DNA of 64,000 nt from an uncultured Lutibacter sp. (GCF_947495725.1 NZ_CANLZZ010000003.1:1-64000), one strand, 5' to 3'; counted from the first letter of the stretch, positions 40,777 to 50,814 are shown. Made by a program: numbers and translations. The notes: a model not told the origin generated them from the sequence alone.

Positions 40777-40867
40777 TTCCTTTAACAAGTAATGTGAAAA
40801 ATATGAAATAAATTGCGTTGCTTTTAGTTAATAATAAAATAAGTTGACAAGCGAAAATAGTTGTTTT

Positions 40868-42484
40868 ATGAAGTTTAAATATTTGTACCTTTTTTTCTGT
40901 TTAATAACCATAGCAGGTTTTTCTCAAAAAAAACAAAACCAATTATTATTCACCATAGAAAAAGTTCCTACTTATGCTAATGAATTTTTAAAAAGCTTTG
41001 AAAAAAATAACTCTCAACTAGTTGATTCATTGAGCAATATAGGAGATTATTTAAATTTATACATTAATTATAAATTAAAAGTAAAACAAGCTTTAGATTT
41101 AAAATTAGATACGGTTAAAAAGTATAAAGCTGAATTGAAAGATTATAGAGAACGATTATTAGCACCCTATTTAAGGGATAAAGAGGTAACGGACAATTTG
41201 GTTAAGGAAGCATATAAACGGCTTCAAAACGAGGTAAATGCTAGTCATATCTTAATCTTTTTAAAGCCAAATGCAAGCCCAAAAGATACCTTGTTAGCTT
41301 TTAATAAATTAATTGAAGCAAGAAACTTAATTTTAAATGGAAAACCTTTTTCTGAGGTAGCCAAGAAGTATTCTGAAGATCCATCTGTCAATAAAAACGG
41401 AGGTAATTTAGGATATTTTACAGCCTTTCAAATGGTATATCCTTTTGAAAATGCTGCATTTTTAACTGAGTTAAATAGTGTTTCTAAACCATTTAGGACA
41501 AAATTTGGTTATCATATTTTACAAGTTCATGATATTAAAAAAGCGAGAGGTGAAGTAGAAGTGGCGCATGTTATGATTAAAAATAATAATGCAAATGCCA
41601 AACAAAAAATAGATTCTATTTTTAATTTGATTAAAAATAAAAATTTCTCGTTTGAAGAAATGGCTAAGAAATTTTCAGATGATAAAGCGAGTGCATCTAA
41701 CGGTGGTAAACTTAATAAATTTGCGTACGGACAAATGCTTGAAAGTTTTTCTGAAGTGGCTTTTAACTTGGAAAAGTTGAATGAAATTTCAAAGCCATTT
41801 GAAACGCAATATGGTTGGCATATTGTAAAATTATTGAATAAGTATCCAATCGAATCTTTTAAAAAAATGGAGCCAAGTTTAATTCAGAAAGTTGAAAAAG
41901 ATAGTCGTTCTGAGCTTATTGGGAAATCCGTAATTAATAAATTAAATACAACTTATTCTATAAAAGTTGAAAAGCAAGCTTTAGATGAATTTAAGAGTGA
42001 TAAATGGAAAATAAATTCAGATAATTTCAATAAATTATTATTAACAATTGAATCTAAAAAAATTACTCAAAATGATTTTGTAAATTACTTGAAATCAAGT
42101 AAATACAATACGGTTAACGATGCTTTTAATAGTTTTAAAGATCAATGTTTAATTAATTATTATAAAGAAAACATAGAGGCAACAAACCCAGAATTTACAG
42201 CAACATTTAAAGATTTTAAAGAAGGATTATTACTTTTCGATTTATTAGAAAAAAAGGTTTGGGATAAATCTAAAGATAGTACAGGACTTTCAAATTATTT
42301 TAATTTATTTAAAGAAAAGAAATATAAAGGAAAAGAACTAAACGAAATTAAAGGAATTGTAATAAACGATTATCAGAATTACTTGGAAAATTTATGGATT
42401 AAAGAATTACATAAAAATTATAAAGTTGTAATTAATAATTCCACAAAAAAGAAAATATTAAAGAAACACAAAAGTAAAAATTGA
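40868..42484 (+). CDS. SurA-like periplasmic peptidyl-prolyl isomerase, two parvulin domains
   Basis: I take ATG 40868 (538 residues) as the start because it puts a signal peptide, MKFKYLYLFFCLITIAGFSQ, at the N terminus; a TTG at 40844 would add eight unlikely residues. Two parvulin domains are visible: the first around ASHILIFLKPNA and NGGNLGYFTAFQMVYPFENAAF, the second around VAHVMIKNN and NGGKLNKFAYGQMLESFSEVAF. A long C-terminal part follows. Such proteins chaperone outer-membrane proteins and catalyse prolyl isomerisation in the periplasm. It overlaps the next gene by 4 bases, so three foldase-type genes form one operon. Confidence 0.88.
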   Translation: MKFKYLYLFFCLITIAGFSQKKQNQLLFTIEKVPTYANEFLKSFEKNNSQLVDSLSNIGDYLNLYINYKLKVKQALDLKLDTVKKYKAELKDYRERLLAPYLRDKEVTDNLVKEAYKRLQNEVNASHILIFLKPNASPKDTLLAFNKLIEARNLILNGKPFSEVAKKYSEDPSVNKNGGNLGYFTAFQMVYPFENAAFLTELNSVSKPFRTKFGYHILQVHDIKKARGEVEVAHVMIKNNNANAKQKIDSIFNLIKNKNFSFEEMAKKFSDDKASASNGGKLNKFAYGQMLESFSEVAFNLEKLNEISKPFETQYGWHIVKLLNKYPIESFKKMEPSLIQKVEKDSRSELIGKSVINKLNTTYSIKVEKQALDEFKSDKWKINSDNFNKLLLTIESKKITQNDFVNYLKSSKYNTVNDAFNSFKDQCLINYYKENIEATNPEFTATFKDFKEGLLLFDLLEKKVWDKSKDSTGLSNYFNLFKEKKYKGKELNEIKGIVINDYQNYLENLWIKELHKNYKVVINNSTKKKILKKHKSKN

Positions 42485-43332
42485 AACATTTAATTAGTTA
42501 TATTATATTAATTGTATTTGCCCTTCAATCGTGCGAGTATTTAACTATAAAAAATGACGATCGAGAACCGGTTGCTCGTGTTTTTGATAAGTACTTATAT
42601 AAGGATGAGTTAAAGAATATTATTAGTGGTGATATTGCTAAAAACGATAGTATATTGGTTACTAATAATTATATTAATAATTGGATTAAACAGCAATTAT
42701 TGCTATCAAAAGCACAACTAAATTTAGGTGATAAAACACAAGAATACGAAGACTTAGTTAAAAAATATAGAGAAGATTTATTTATAAATTCATATAAAGA
42801 AGCTGTTGTTAAACAATATTTAGATACCTTAATAACATTTGAAGATATTGATGAGTTTTATACAAATAACACTCAAAATTTTAAACTAAATGAAGACTTA
42901 TTAAAGCTGAAATATATAAAAATAGGACACGGAGTTTTGGATAAAAAAGAATTAAAAAAATTATTTAAATCTACCAAAAAGCAAGATATCGATAGTTTAA
43001 AAGCAAAACTTCTTTCTTTAAAATCGTATCATTTAAATGATTCTATTTGGATCAAATATACCGATGTTTTGAATGAAATTCCGCTTCTAAAGTCAGAGGA
43101 TAAAAATCGAATTCTAAAAAAAGACTATTTTTTTGAAAAAGAAGATTCATTAAGCTTATATTTGGTCGCCGTAAAAGATATCTTAAAAAGAAATAGTTTA
43201 GCTCCAAAAAGCTATATTACACCAACTATTAAGCAAATGATTTTACATCAAAGGAAATTATTATTATTACGAAGTATTGAAGAAACAATAATTGATGACG
43301 CAAGAAAAAAACAACAAATTGAAACATATTAA
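42481..43332 (+). CDS. Lipoprotein, SurA N-domain-like foldase partner
   Basis: The 283-residue protein begins MKHLISYIILIVFALQSC, a lipoprotein signal with the lipobox LQSC, so the mature N terminus is a lipid-modified Cys. The rest resembles the N-terminal chaperone domain of SurA-type proteins (YKDELKNIISGDIAKNDSILVTNNYINNWIKQQLLL) but no complete parvulin domain is visible. Start is TTG overlapping the previous stop by 4 bases. It is probably the non-catalytic partner of the two flanking foldases. Confidence 0.8.
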   Translation: MKHLISYIILIVFALQSCEYLTIKNDDREPVARVFDKYLYKDELKNIISGDIAKNDSILVTNNYINNWIKQQLLLSKAQLNLGDKTQEYEDLVKKYREDLFINSYKEAVVKQYLDTLITFEDIDEFYTNNTQNFKLNEDLLKLKYIKIGHGVLDKKELKKLFKSTKKQDIDSLKAKLLSLKSYHLNDSIWIKYTDVLNEIPLLKSEDKNRILKKDYFFEKEDSLSLYLVAVKDILKRNSLAPKSYITPTIKQMILHQRKLLLLRSIEETIIDDARKKQQIETY

Positions 43333-43333
43333 A

Positions 43334-44692
43334 ATGAAGAAAATAAGTATACTAATTGCTTTACTTTTAACTTTTGCAGTAGGAAAATCACAAGAAAGAT
43401 TAAAAGTTGACGGAGTGGCAGTTGTAGTAGGTAAAAACATTGTTTTAGATTCTGATATTGATAAATTTAAAAAAGAGTTAAAGCAACGTATGGAGGGTAA
43501 GTTAGATATTACCGATTGTGAAATTCTTGAAGAAATTATGCTTCAAAAATTAATTGCTCATCACGCAGTAGTTGATAGTGTTTTGGTCTCTGAAGCTGAA
43601 GTTAATTCGGAAGTGGAACGAAATATAGCTTATTTTTCTCAACAATTAGGTTCTATGGATAAGGTTGTTGAATACTATGGATTTACAGATGAAGAAGATT
43701 TAAGAAAAGAGTTATATGGTATTCAAAATGAGCAACTTCTTATACAAAGAGAGCGTGCAAGTATTACAGAGGATATTGATGTTACTCCAGAAGAAGTTAG
43801 AACGTATTTTAAAAATCTTGAAAAAGATGATAATTTACCAGAATTTAGTGCTGAAATTGAATTGGCTCAAATTGTAAAAACTATAAAACCAACAGAAGAA
43901 GAAACTAATAGAGTTTATGAAAAGTTAAACAGTATTAAAAAAGATATTGAAGACGGTTATAGTTTTAGGTTAAAAGCACTTATCAATTCAGATGATCCTG
44001 CTGTATCTGGAAATGGTCCTGGTTCTGGAGGGAAATATACCATTACACGACAATCAAATTTTATTAAAGAGTTTAAAGAGGTTGGGTTTAGTTTAGATGA
44101 AGGTGAAATTTCTGAACCATTTGAGTCTGGTTTTGGTATTCACATAATTCAGGTTGAAAAAATTAAAGGACAAGAAAGAGATGTTCGACATATTTTAATA
44201 CAACCAAAAGTTTCTGAAGAAGAATTAAAAGCTTCAAAAGATGAATTGGCAAGAATAAAAAAAGAAATATTAGATGGTGATATAACTTTTGAAGAAGCTG
44301 TTGTAAAATATTCTGATGATATTGAAACAAAAAACAGTCAGGGTTTAATATTAAATCCACAAACAAATGATACTCGTTTTGATTTAACTCGTATGGATCC
44401 TAATTTATATAAAAGGGTTAGTAGTTTAAAAGCAGGTGAAATTACAGAGCCATTTTTTGATGAAATTAGAGGAGAGTCTAAAATGCATAAAATTATTTTA
44501 CTTAAAAGTAAAACAGAAACTCATACAGCAAATTTCACCCAAGATTACGAAAAAATTCAACAGTTAACACTTCAGAAAAAACAAGAAGAAACTATTGACA
44601 AGTGGGCAAAAGATAAAATTGAAGACACATATATTAAAATTAATAAAGATTTTAAGAATTGCGAATTTAAAAATAATTGGAAAAAGAAATAA
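43334..44692 (+). CDS. SurA-like peptidyl-prolyl isomerase
   Basis: I take ATG 43334, two bases past the previous stop, since it gives a signal peptide (MKKISILIALLLTFAVGKSQ) and a normal SurA N domain (VDGVAVVVGKNIVLDSDIDKF). The protein of 452 residues then has two parvulin-like regions: one around AEIELAQIVKTIKPT with GPGSGGKYTITRQSNFIKEFKEVGF, and one around VRHILIQPKVSEEEL with SQGLILNPQTND. It probably assists outer-membrane protein folding. Third gene of the operon; moxR follows two bases later. Confidence 0.9.
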   Translation: MKKISILIALLLTFAVGKSQERLKVDGVAVVVGKNIVLDSDIDKFKKELKQRMEGKLDITDCEILEEIMLQKLIAHHAVVDSVLVSEAEVNSEVERNIAYFSQQLGSMDKVVEYYGFTDEEDLRKELYGIQNEQLLIQRERASITEDIDVTPEEVRTYFKNLEKDDNLPEFSAEIELAQIVKTIKPTEEETNRVYEKLNSIKKDIEDGYSFRLKALINSDDPAVSGNGPGSGGKYTITRQSNFIKEFKEVGFSLDEGEISEPFESGFGIHIIQVEKIKGQERDVRHILIQPKVSEEELKASKDELARIKKEILDGDITFEEAVVKYSDDIETKNSQGLILNPQTNDTRFDLTRMDPNLYKRVSSLKAGEITEPFFDEIRGESKMHKIILLKSKTETHTANFTQDYEKIQQLTLQKKQEETIDKWAKDKIEDTYIKINKDFKNCEFKNNWKKK

Positions 44693-44694
44693 AT

Positions 44695-45648
44695 ATGTCT
44701 GATGTTGCTGTCTTAAAGGTATTGGTCGAAAAGCACGGGTTGCTTAAGAAGGAAATAGGAAAAGTAATAATAGGTCAAGATGAAGCAATTGATCATATTT
44801 TACTTTCTATTTTAAGCGGAGGACATTCATTGTTAATTGGAGTTCCAGGTTTAGCTAAAACGTTAATTGTTCAAACAATTTCTAAAACACTTGGCTTGGA
44901 TTTTAAGAGAATACAATTTACTCCAGATTTAATGCCCTCTGATATTTTAGGAAGCGAAATATTAGACGAAACCAACCATTTTAAATTTATTAAAGGGCCT
45001 ATATTCAGTAATATAATTTTAGCGGACGAAATTAACAGAACACCTCCAAAAACACAAGCAGCCTTATTAGAGGCAATGCAAGAGAGAACTGTTACAGTTG
45101 CAGGGCACCATCACAAATTAGCAAAACCATTTTTTGTTTTAGCAACGCAAAATCCTATAGAACAGGAAGGAACTTACCCGCTTCCAGAAGCTCAATTGGA
45201 TAGGTTTATGTTTTCAATTCAATTGGATTATCCAAGTTTTGATGAAGAAGTTGCTGTAGTTAAAAGCACAACTAACGATGAAAATCCAGTTTTAAAGCCC
45301 ATTGTATCAGCTGATGAAATAAATGCGTTTCAACACTTAATTAGAAGAATTCCTGTTGCTGATAATGTAATTGAATATGCAGTAAAGTTGGTTTCAAAAA
45401 CACGACCTAAATCGCAATATTCTACCAATATAGTTAATAATTATATCGATTGGGGTGCTGGACCAAGAGCTTCACAAAATTTAATTTTAGGAGCAAAAGC
45501 AAATGCAGCAGTAAAAGGAAAATATTCACCGGATATTGAAGATGTACAAGCCGTTGCATATTCTATTTTAAAACATAGAATTGTAAGAAATTATAAAGCT
45601 GAGGCAGAAGGAATTTCTGAAAAAGAAATTATAGAATCTTTATTCTAA
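44695..45648 (+). CDS. MoxR-family AAA+ ATPase
   Basis: The protein (317 residues from ATG 44695; the in-frame upstream ATG at 44677 lies inside the previous gene) is a MoxR AAA_3 ATPase: IGVPGLAKTLIVQ is its P-loop variant, ILADEINRTPPKTQAALLEAM the Walker B/sensor region, and FVLATQNPIEQEGTYPLPEAQLDRF the family signature. MoxR ATPases act as chaperones for partner proteins, often with VWA-domain proteins. Here the partner genes are not next to it; it follows the foldases and overlaps rsmD convergently by 9 bases. Confidence 0.93.
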   Translation: MSDVAVLKVLVEKHGLLKKEIGKVIIGQDEAIDHILLSILSGGHSLLIGVPGLAKTLIVQTISKTLGLDFKRIQFTPDLMPSDILGSEILDETNHFKFIKGPIFSNIILADEINRTPPKTQAALLEAMQERTVTVAGHHHKLAKPFFVLATQNPIEQEGTYPLPEAQLDRFMFSIQLDYPSFDEEVAVVKSTTNDENPVLKPIVSADEINAFQHLIRRIPVADNVIEYAVKLVSKTRPKSQYSTNIVNNYIDWGAGPRASQNLILGAKANAAVKGKYSPDIEDVQAVAYSILKHRIVRNYKAEAEGISEKEIIESLF

Positions 45649-46194
45649 TTCTTCTTCTGAATTTTCGAAAAAACTAAACATATTTCCTCCATATTTTTTT
45701 TGGTAGCTTAGTTTTGCTTCAGATTCTAATGTTGTATGCTTAGAATGCTCAATAACCAATAATCCACCTTCATTTAATAGCTTGTTTTTAAATACGAGTT
45801 CTATTATTTTTATAAATTGATCAGTTTCAAAACCATATGGTGGATCTGCAAAAATTACATCGAAAGTTGTTTTACAGTTTTCGAGGTACTTGTACACATC
45901 ACTTTTTATAGTATTTATATCTAATTCTAATGTTTTGGAGGTTTCATTTATAAATCGAATGCAGCCATAATGTGCATCAACCGCAACAATTTTTGTGGTT
46001 CCTCTAGATCCAAATTCATAACTGATATTTCCGGTACCCGAAAACAAATCTAAAACACTTAATTCATTTAAATAATAATGGTTGTTTAAAATATTAAAAA
46101 GTGCTTCTTTCGCCATATCTGTTGTTGGACGAACAGGTAGTTTATTTGGAGCTTGAATTCGTTTACTTTTATGTTTACCAGATATAATTCTCAT
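45640..46194 (-). CDS. rsmD: 16S rRNA (guanine966-N2)-methyltransferase, RsmD family
   Basis: The 184-residue protein has MRIISGKHKSKRIQAP and RPTTDMAKEALFNIL, the RsmD N-terminal signature, the SAM site LDLFSGTGNISYEFGSRG, and the catalytic FADPPYGFE. RsmD methylates G966 of 16S rRNA (E. coli numbering) late in 30S assembly. It overlaps the upstream DUF3822 gene by one base, so the two are co-transcribed. Confidence 0.95.
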   Translation of the reverse strand: MRIISGKHKSKRIQAPNKLPVRPTTDMAKEALFNILNNHYYLNELSVLDLFSGTGNISYEFGSRGTTKIVAVDAHYGCIRFINETSKTLELDINTIKSDVYKYLENCKTTFDVIFADPPYGFETDQFIKIIELVFKNKLLNEGGLLVIEHSKHTTLESEAKLSYQKKYGGNMFSFFENSEEELE

Positions 46195-47033
46195 TAAAAT
46201 TGATTTAAAAGTGTAAAATAGGAGTGAGGCGATACATTTTCAATAATTTTAATTGTTGAATGCTCTTTGTAAAAATCGATGTTTCTAACATATTGAAATG
46301 CAATAGCGTATAATTCTGATTCTTTTTCAATATCACCTAGTAAGAGTAATTGAAATTCTTCAGGGTTTAAATTTAATTGCTCTGCAACAAACAAAATGTA
46401 GTAAATAAAATCCTCTTTTGTTTTAAATGAAAAAGAATTATAAAGTTCTAATTTATTCTTTTTTAATACTACAATTTCAAAATTGAGGTTTGTAACGTTT
46501 ACAAACATTATTTCTTTTTCAAAATTTTTATATTTATTTAAAAGCGTTTCAATTAAAACTGTAGATGAGTGCTTATAATTAAAAGCGCCAAATTTATCTA
46601 TTAAAAAGTTATTTATGTTTACAAAAGGAATATAAACATTTACAATTTCAGAATTTGAAATTTGATCGTAGACTAAATAATCGTTTTCAAGTACTTTTAC
46701 AGAGTATTTTAAATAGTCACCTAAATTATCTTTATTAAAGAAGGGTAGTGGTACTTGAGTAACTAAATTATTAAAATGAGTTACATTAACATTTTTAAAT
46801 TTAGCCTGCAGTAAAGGTTCTTGTTTAAATAAATTTTCAACTAATTCTAAATGTTTATAAGGTGTATTAACATTTTCAAATTCGAAATGTGCAAAAGCAT
46901 TTATTATTTTATAATTTGAATTGTATATACAAAAAGAAAATCCATCCAAACTAAGTTGGATGGATAGTTGATTTTCTTCTAGATTTTTTAAATCTAAATT
47001 TTGTTTAGTTATCTTTTTTATCTCCTTTATCAT
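46194..47033 (-). CDS. DUF3822 family protein
   Basis: The longest frame begins at 47069, but ATG 47033 (MIKEIKKITKQN) fits the family better and still overlaps the upstream gene by 29 bases. The protein (279 residues) is a DUF3822 member, seen mainly in Bacteroidota: LSIQLSLDGFSFCIYN at the N terminus, then an actin/hexokinase-like alternation of strands (VYIPFVNINNFLIDKFGAFNYKHSSTVL). A function is not assigned. It is co-encoded with rsmD. Confidence 0.8.
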   Translation of the reverse strand: MIKEIKKITKQNLDLKNLEENQLSIQLSLDGFSFCIYNSNYKIINAFAHFEFENVNTPYKHLELVENLFKQEPLLQAKFKNVNVTHFNNLVTQVPLPFFNKDNLGDYLKYSVKVLENDYLVYDQISNSEIVNVYIPFVNINNFLIDKFGAFNYKHSSTVLIETLLNKYKNFEKEIMFVNVTNLNFEIVVLKKNKLELYNSFSFKTKEDFIYYILFVAEQLNLNPEEFQLLLLGDIEKESELYAIAFQYVRNIDFYKEHSTIKIIENVSPHSYFTLLNQF

Positions 47034-47733
47034 AAAATGGAGGCCAGTTACCGTCTTCACTAACTTCACCTAAAGAACCAATTCTAATAGCTTCACCTCT
47101 TACTTCTTCACCACCAATTGCTTCTTTTTCTTGTTTAATTAAGTTATAATCCATTCCTTTTAAAATTAAAGCTTTATCAACTTCAACTTGGAAAACAGGA
47201 GCTTTTAAACCTTGAATTTTTTCAACGAATCCAACTTCAATTTTAAATTTTTGATCCGTTCCTGGAATCTGCATCATATTTTTGTAGTTTCTTCCGGCAA
47301 AAGATGTTTTAACATCTTCGTATCCAATTGTGTCTACAACTCTTTCTTCAATTTCTTTTGTAATACCACCACCAACATTAATAGTTTTAGGAACGTTACG
47401 TGTTTGTGTTAAAGCAAATTTAGCAGTATCAATAAATTTAATTAAATTTTCTCCATTATCTGTGTATTTACCAGTTACTTTTTTATGAGCAACTTCTGCA
47501 TCACGAATAATTTTTAAATTTTCAATTACTTTAGCATAACGTACTTTTTTCTCTTTATTGAATTTTATTGGCTTTCTAATCTCAAAATTGATTTTGTATA
47601 CTAGCAATGCTGCAAGACCAATTAATATTATTGAAACTATCCAATGTAATTTTCTTGGAATATAGTTAACTATTGCAAAAGCTAATAAGCCTGTAACTAG
47701 GATACCCGCTAGGATAATCAAAATTGTTGTCAT
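47005..47733 (-). CDS. Conserved membrane-anchored protein, function unknown
   Basis: The 242-residue protein has two hydrophobic segments at about 3-22 (ILIILAGILVTGLLAFAIV) and 31-46 (WIVSIILIGLAALLVY), then a long soluble part with ENLKIIRDAEVAHKKVTGKYTD, which recalls the N-terminal area of pilin-like proteins, and a terminal WPPFYD motif. It is common in flavobacterial genomes next to DUF3822. A TAGATTTG element on the minus strand (47762-47769) is a likely promoter, 29 bases before the ATG. Confidence 0.78.
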   Translation of the reverse strand: MTTILIILAGILVTGLLAFAIVNYIPRKLHWIVSIILIGLAALLVYKINFEIRKPIKFNKEKKVRYAKVIENLKIIRDAEVAHKKVTGKYTDNGENLIKFIDTAKFALTQTRNVPKTINVGGGITKEIEERVVDTIGYEDVKTSFAGRNYKNMMQIPGTDQKFKIEVGFVEKIQGLKAPVFQVEVDKALILKGMDYNLIKQEKEAIGGEEVRGEAIRIGSLGEVSEDGNWPPFYDKGDKKDN

Positions 47734-47814
47734 TTGAATTTTATTTTTTAATGTATGTACGCAAATCTACAAATTTTTTTTAATGCGAAAAACTTTTCGG
47801 GCAAAATCAATTTG

Positions 47815-47822
47815 TATATTTG
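47815..47822 (+). promoter_or_regulatory. -7 element of the RecD-like helicase gene
   Basis: TATATTTG matches TAnnTTTG. It lies 15 bases upstream of ATG 47837 but downstream of the far ATG at 47783, so it supports 47837 as the true start. No clear TTG at -33. Confidence 0.6.
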
Positions 47823-47836
47823 AATTTTATTTTCTT

Positions 47837-49264
47837 ATGACAAAATCAGCACCAGAATTTTATAAAGAATTATTGCAAAAATTTCCTTTTGAACCCACAA
47901 ATTCACAGGAATTTTTATTAGAAAGTTTGTCCAATTTTGTTTTTAGTAAAAACAAACAAGATTTATTTTTATTAAAAGGTTACGCAGGTACTGGAAAAAC
48001 GACAACAATTAGTACAGTTGTTAATAATTTATGGAGAATGGGAAAAAAAGCTGTGTTACTAGCTCCAACGGGTAGAGCAGCAAAAGTTATTTCTGGTTAT
48101 GCAAACAGGCAAGCATTTACAATTCATAAAAAAATATATTTTCCAAAAAAAAATAAAGGAGGTGGAGTAGATTTTACTTTGCAACCTAATAAGCATACAA
48201 ATACATTTTTTATTGTTGATGAAGCTTCAATGATTCCTGATAGTCCAAGTAATGCTAAGTTATTTGAAAATGGCTCGCTACTAGATGATTTAATTTCTTA
48301 TGTATATTCTGGTGTTAATTGTAAAATTATTTTTATTGGAGATACGGCACAATTACCACCAGTTAAATTAAATATAAGTCCGGCATTAGATGGAGATAAA
48401 TTAACTCTAAATTATAATAAGGATGTAACTGAAATAGAATTGGACGAAGTAATGCGACAACATGCAAATTCGGGAATATTAATTAATGCTACTGAATTAC
48501 GGCTTATTATTGCCAATAACGGATATGAAACGTTTCAATTTAAATTAGGGTATCCAGATTTAATTAGATTAACAGATGGATATGATATAGAAGATGCAAT
48601 AAATACTGCTTATGATAATATTGGAGTAGAAGATACGGCATTTATTGTTCGTTCAAATAAACGAGCAAATCAATATAATCAACAAATTAGAAGTAAAATT
48701 CGTGGACAAGAGAATGAAATTTCTACGGGAGATTTTGTAATGGTTGTAAAAAACAATTATTATTGGTTAAAAGAATCTAGCGAAGCTGGTTTTATTGCTA
48801 ATGGCGATATTTGTGAAATACTTCAAATATTTAATATTAAAGAGTTATACGGATTTAAATTTGCCGAAGTAAAGGTGAGAATGATTGATTACCCAAACGA
48901 AAAGCCATTTGAAACAGTTTTACTTTTAGATACTTTAACCTCAGAAACACCTTCTTTGTCTTATGAAGAATCTAATAAGCTTTACAAAGAAGTAGGAAAA
49001 GATTTTGCACATGAAAAATCTAAGTATAAACAATTGCTAGGTATAAAAAACAGTAAATATTTTAATGCATTACAAGTTAAGTTTTCATATGCTGTTACCT
49101 GCCATAAATCGCAAGGTGGGCAATGGAAAACTGTTTTTATTGAACAACCATACTTACCTGATGGCCAAAGTATCGAATATTTAAGATGGTTATATACAGC
49201 AGTAACCCGTGCCCAAGAAAAAGTATATTTAATTGGTTTTAAAGATGAATTTTTTATTGAGTAA
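47837..49264 (+). CDS. RecD-like/UvrD-family ATP-dependent DNA helicase
   Basis: Read from ATG 47837 the protein has 475 residues. Motifs are complete: P-loop LKGYAGTGKTTTI near residue 48, LLAPTGRAAKVIS, the Walker B region FIVDEASMIPD, IFIGDTAQLPP, the motif V SYAVTCHKSQGGQWKTVFIEQP and motif VI LYTAVTRAQEKVYLIGF. This is a short RecD2-like 5'-3' helicase found across flavobacteria. It converges on the histidine kinase gene with 2 bases between stops. It is a useful contrast to the degenerate helicase in the BREX operon. Confidence 0.9.
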   Translation: MTKSAPEFYKELLQKFPFEPTNSQEFLLESLSNFVFSKNKQDLFLLKGYAGTGKTTTISTVVNNLWRMGKKAVLLAPTGRAAKVISGYANRQAFTIHKKIYFPKKNKGGGVDFTLQPNKHTNTFFIVDEASMIPDSPSNAKLFENGSLLDDLISYVYSGVNCKIIFIGDTAQLPPVKLNISPALDGDKLTLNYNKDVTEIELDEVMRQHANSGILINATELRLIIANNGYETFQFKLGYPDLIRLTDGYDIEDAINTAYDNIGVEDTAFIVRSNKRANQYNQQIRSKIRGQENEISTGDFVMVVKNNYYWLKESSEAGFIANGDICEILQIFNIKELYGFKFAEVKVRMIDYPNEKPFETVLLLDTLTSETPSLSYEESNKLYKEVGKDFAHEKSKYKQLLGIKNSKYFNALQVKFSYAVTCHKSQGGQWKTVFIEQPYLPDGQSIEYLRWLYTAVTRAQEKVYLIGFKDEFFIE

Positions 49265-49266
49265 AT

Positions 49267-50814
49267 TTAGTTTTTAAATGGATGAGTAAAATAAAATGTA
49301 GAACCTTCATTTTTAATGCTTTTAACCCATATTTTGCCTCCTAACATTTCTACCAAAGCTTTGCTAATTGAGAGTCCTAAACCTGCACCTTGTGTTGTAT
49401 TTGTATCTTCAATATCTGCTTGTATAAAGCGCTCAAAAATAGCTTTTTGTCTATTAGGATCAACTCCAATACCAGTATCGCGAACATAAAATTCTATTGT
49501 ATTTGTTTCTTTTTTTAAGTTATAACCAATTTCAATAGATCCTTTATTGGTATATTTAATCGAGTTTTTTATAAGGTTTGTAAAAATGGCATAAAATTTT
49601 TCATAATCTGTATTAAATATTGCAAGCGTATCGGTAAGTGTTTTGTTTATGATTAACTCAAGGCCTTTATTTGTAGCTTCAACATTAAAAAAATTAAAGA
49701 GGTTATTTAATTGTTCATTAATATTTACTTCAGAATATTTAATAGACATTAAACTTGCTTCAATTTTTGAAAGATCTATAATATTATTAATTAAATTAAG
49801 CATTCGGTCGCCACTTTTTTCAATAATACTTATATATTTTTCTCTTTTTTCGCTTGATAAATGGGGTGTTTTTAGTAGCTCGGTGAAACCAAGAATCCCA
49901 CTCATGGGTGTTCTAATTTCGTGACTAATATTTGCTAGGAAAGCTGTTTTTAAAAGCTCACTTTTTTCGGCTTCTTCTTTAGCATTTATTAAATCTTGTT
50001 CAGTTAGTTTTAACTGAGTTATATCGAATGCTGAAATTAATATAGCATCTAATCCAATCCATTTTATAAGACCTGTATTTACATTTAACCAGCTTTCAGT
50101 TTTATCTTTTTTTATAATTTTAATTTCAGAATTGAGTGTTTTTTGCTCTTTTAAATTAGTTATTATTAATGTTTTATAAAATGATTTAAAATCTGGATGT
50201 AACAAGTCAGAAATTTTTAAGTTAACCAATTCCTTAAAATTGTAGCCAGTAATGTTCTCCGCAGAATTATTAGCATATATAATACTATTATTATAATATA
50301 TTAAAATGCTTGCAGCGGTTGAGTTTAAAAGAGTACGTAAACATTGTTCACTTTCTATTAAAGATTTTTCAGCTATTTCACGTTGTGTTTTTTCCTGCGC
50401 TTGTGATAATTTTATGCCTAAATAATTAATAATTTGTTTTAATTCATTTGTTAGATTAATACTGAATGGTTTTTTTCTACCTAGTATTAAAATTCCATAA
50501 TTATTTAAATTGTATGCATAATATATTGCGTTTTCATGTATTAATTGTGAACAGGGCTCAAAATCTAATTGCGATTTACTCAAAAAATAGGATTTAACTT
50601 GCTGCCAATCTTTAGAATTTTTATTCACATAAGGTATTAGCATAGTTTCCTCAAATCCAAGGGAGTTTTTTTTAAAAACTCCTGCCGAAAAACAATTTAG
50701 TTTTCTAAGGTAAAGAGGAATACTTTTTTTTAAAATTGTTAGTTCATTAGTATCGCTAGAAGCACTAAAAACAAGTTCTAACAACATTTCTGTTTGTAGG
50801 TTGTGTTTTACCAT
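49267..50814 (-). CDS. PAS-domain sensor histidine kinase
   Basis: The 515-residue protein has an N-terminal GAF-like region, a PAS domain at about 155-265 (SLIESEQCLRTLLNSTAASILIYYNNSIIYAN, GYNFKELVN), a HisKA domain with the phospho-accepting His in FLANISHEIRTPMSGILGF, and an ATPase domain with DTGIGVDPNRQKAIFERF and GAGLGLSISKALVEMLGG. No membrane segment is visible, so it senses a cytosolic signal. Its start overlaps the FIST gene by 7 bases. A receiver protein is not encoded nearby. Confidence 0.92.
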   Translation of the reverse strand: MVKHNLQTEMLLELVFSASSDTNELTILKKSIPLYLRKLNCFSAGVFKKNSLGFEETMLIPYVNKNSKDWQQVKSYFLSKSQLDFEPCSQLIHENAIYYAYNLNNYGILILGRKKPFSINLTNELKQIINYLGIKLSQAQEKTQREIAEKSLIESEQCLRTLLNSTAASILIYYNNSIIYANNSAENITGYNFKELVNLKISDLLHPDFKSFYKTLIITNLKEQKTLNSEIKIIKKDKTESWLNVNTGLIKWIGLDAILISAFDITQLKLTEQDLINAKEEAEKSELLKTAFLANISHEIRTPMSGILGFTELLKTPHLSSEKREKYISIIEKSGDRMLNLINNIIDLSKIEASLMSIKYSEVNINEQLNNLFNFFNVEATNKGLELIINKTLTDTLAIFNTDYEKFYAIFTNLIKNSIKYTNKGSIEIGYNLKKETNTIEFYVRDTGIGVDPNRQKAIFERFIQADIEDTNTTQGAGLGLSISKALVEMLGGKIWVKSIKNEGSTFYFTHPFKN

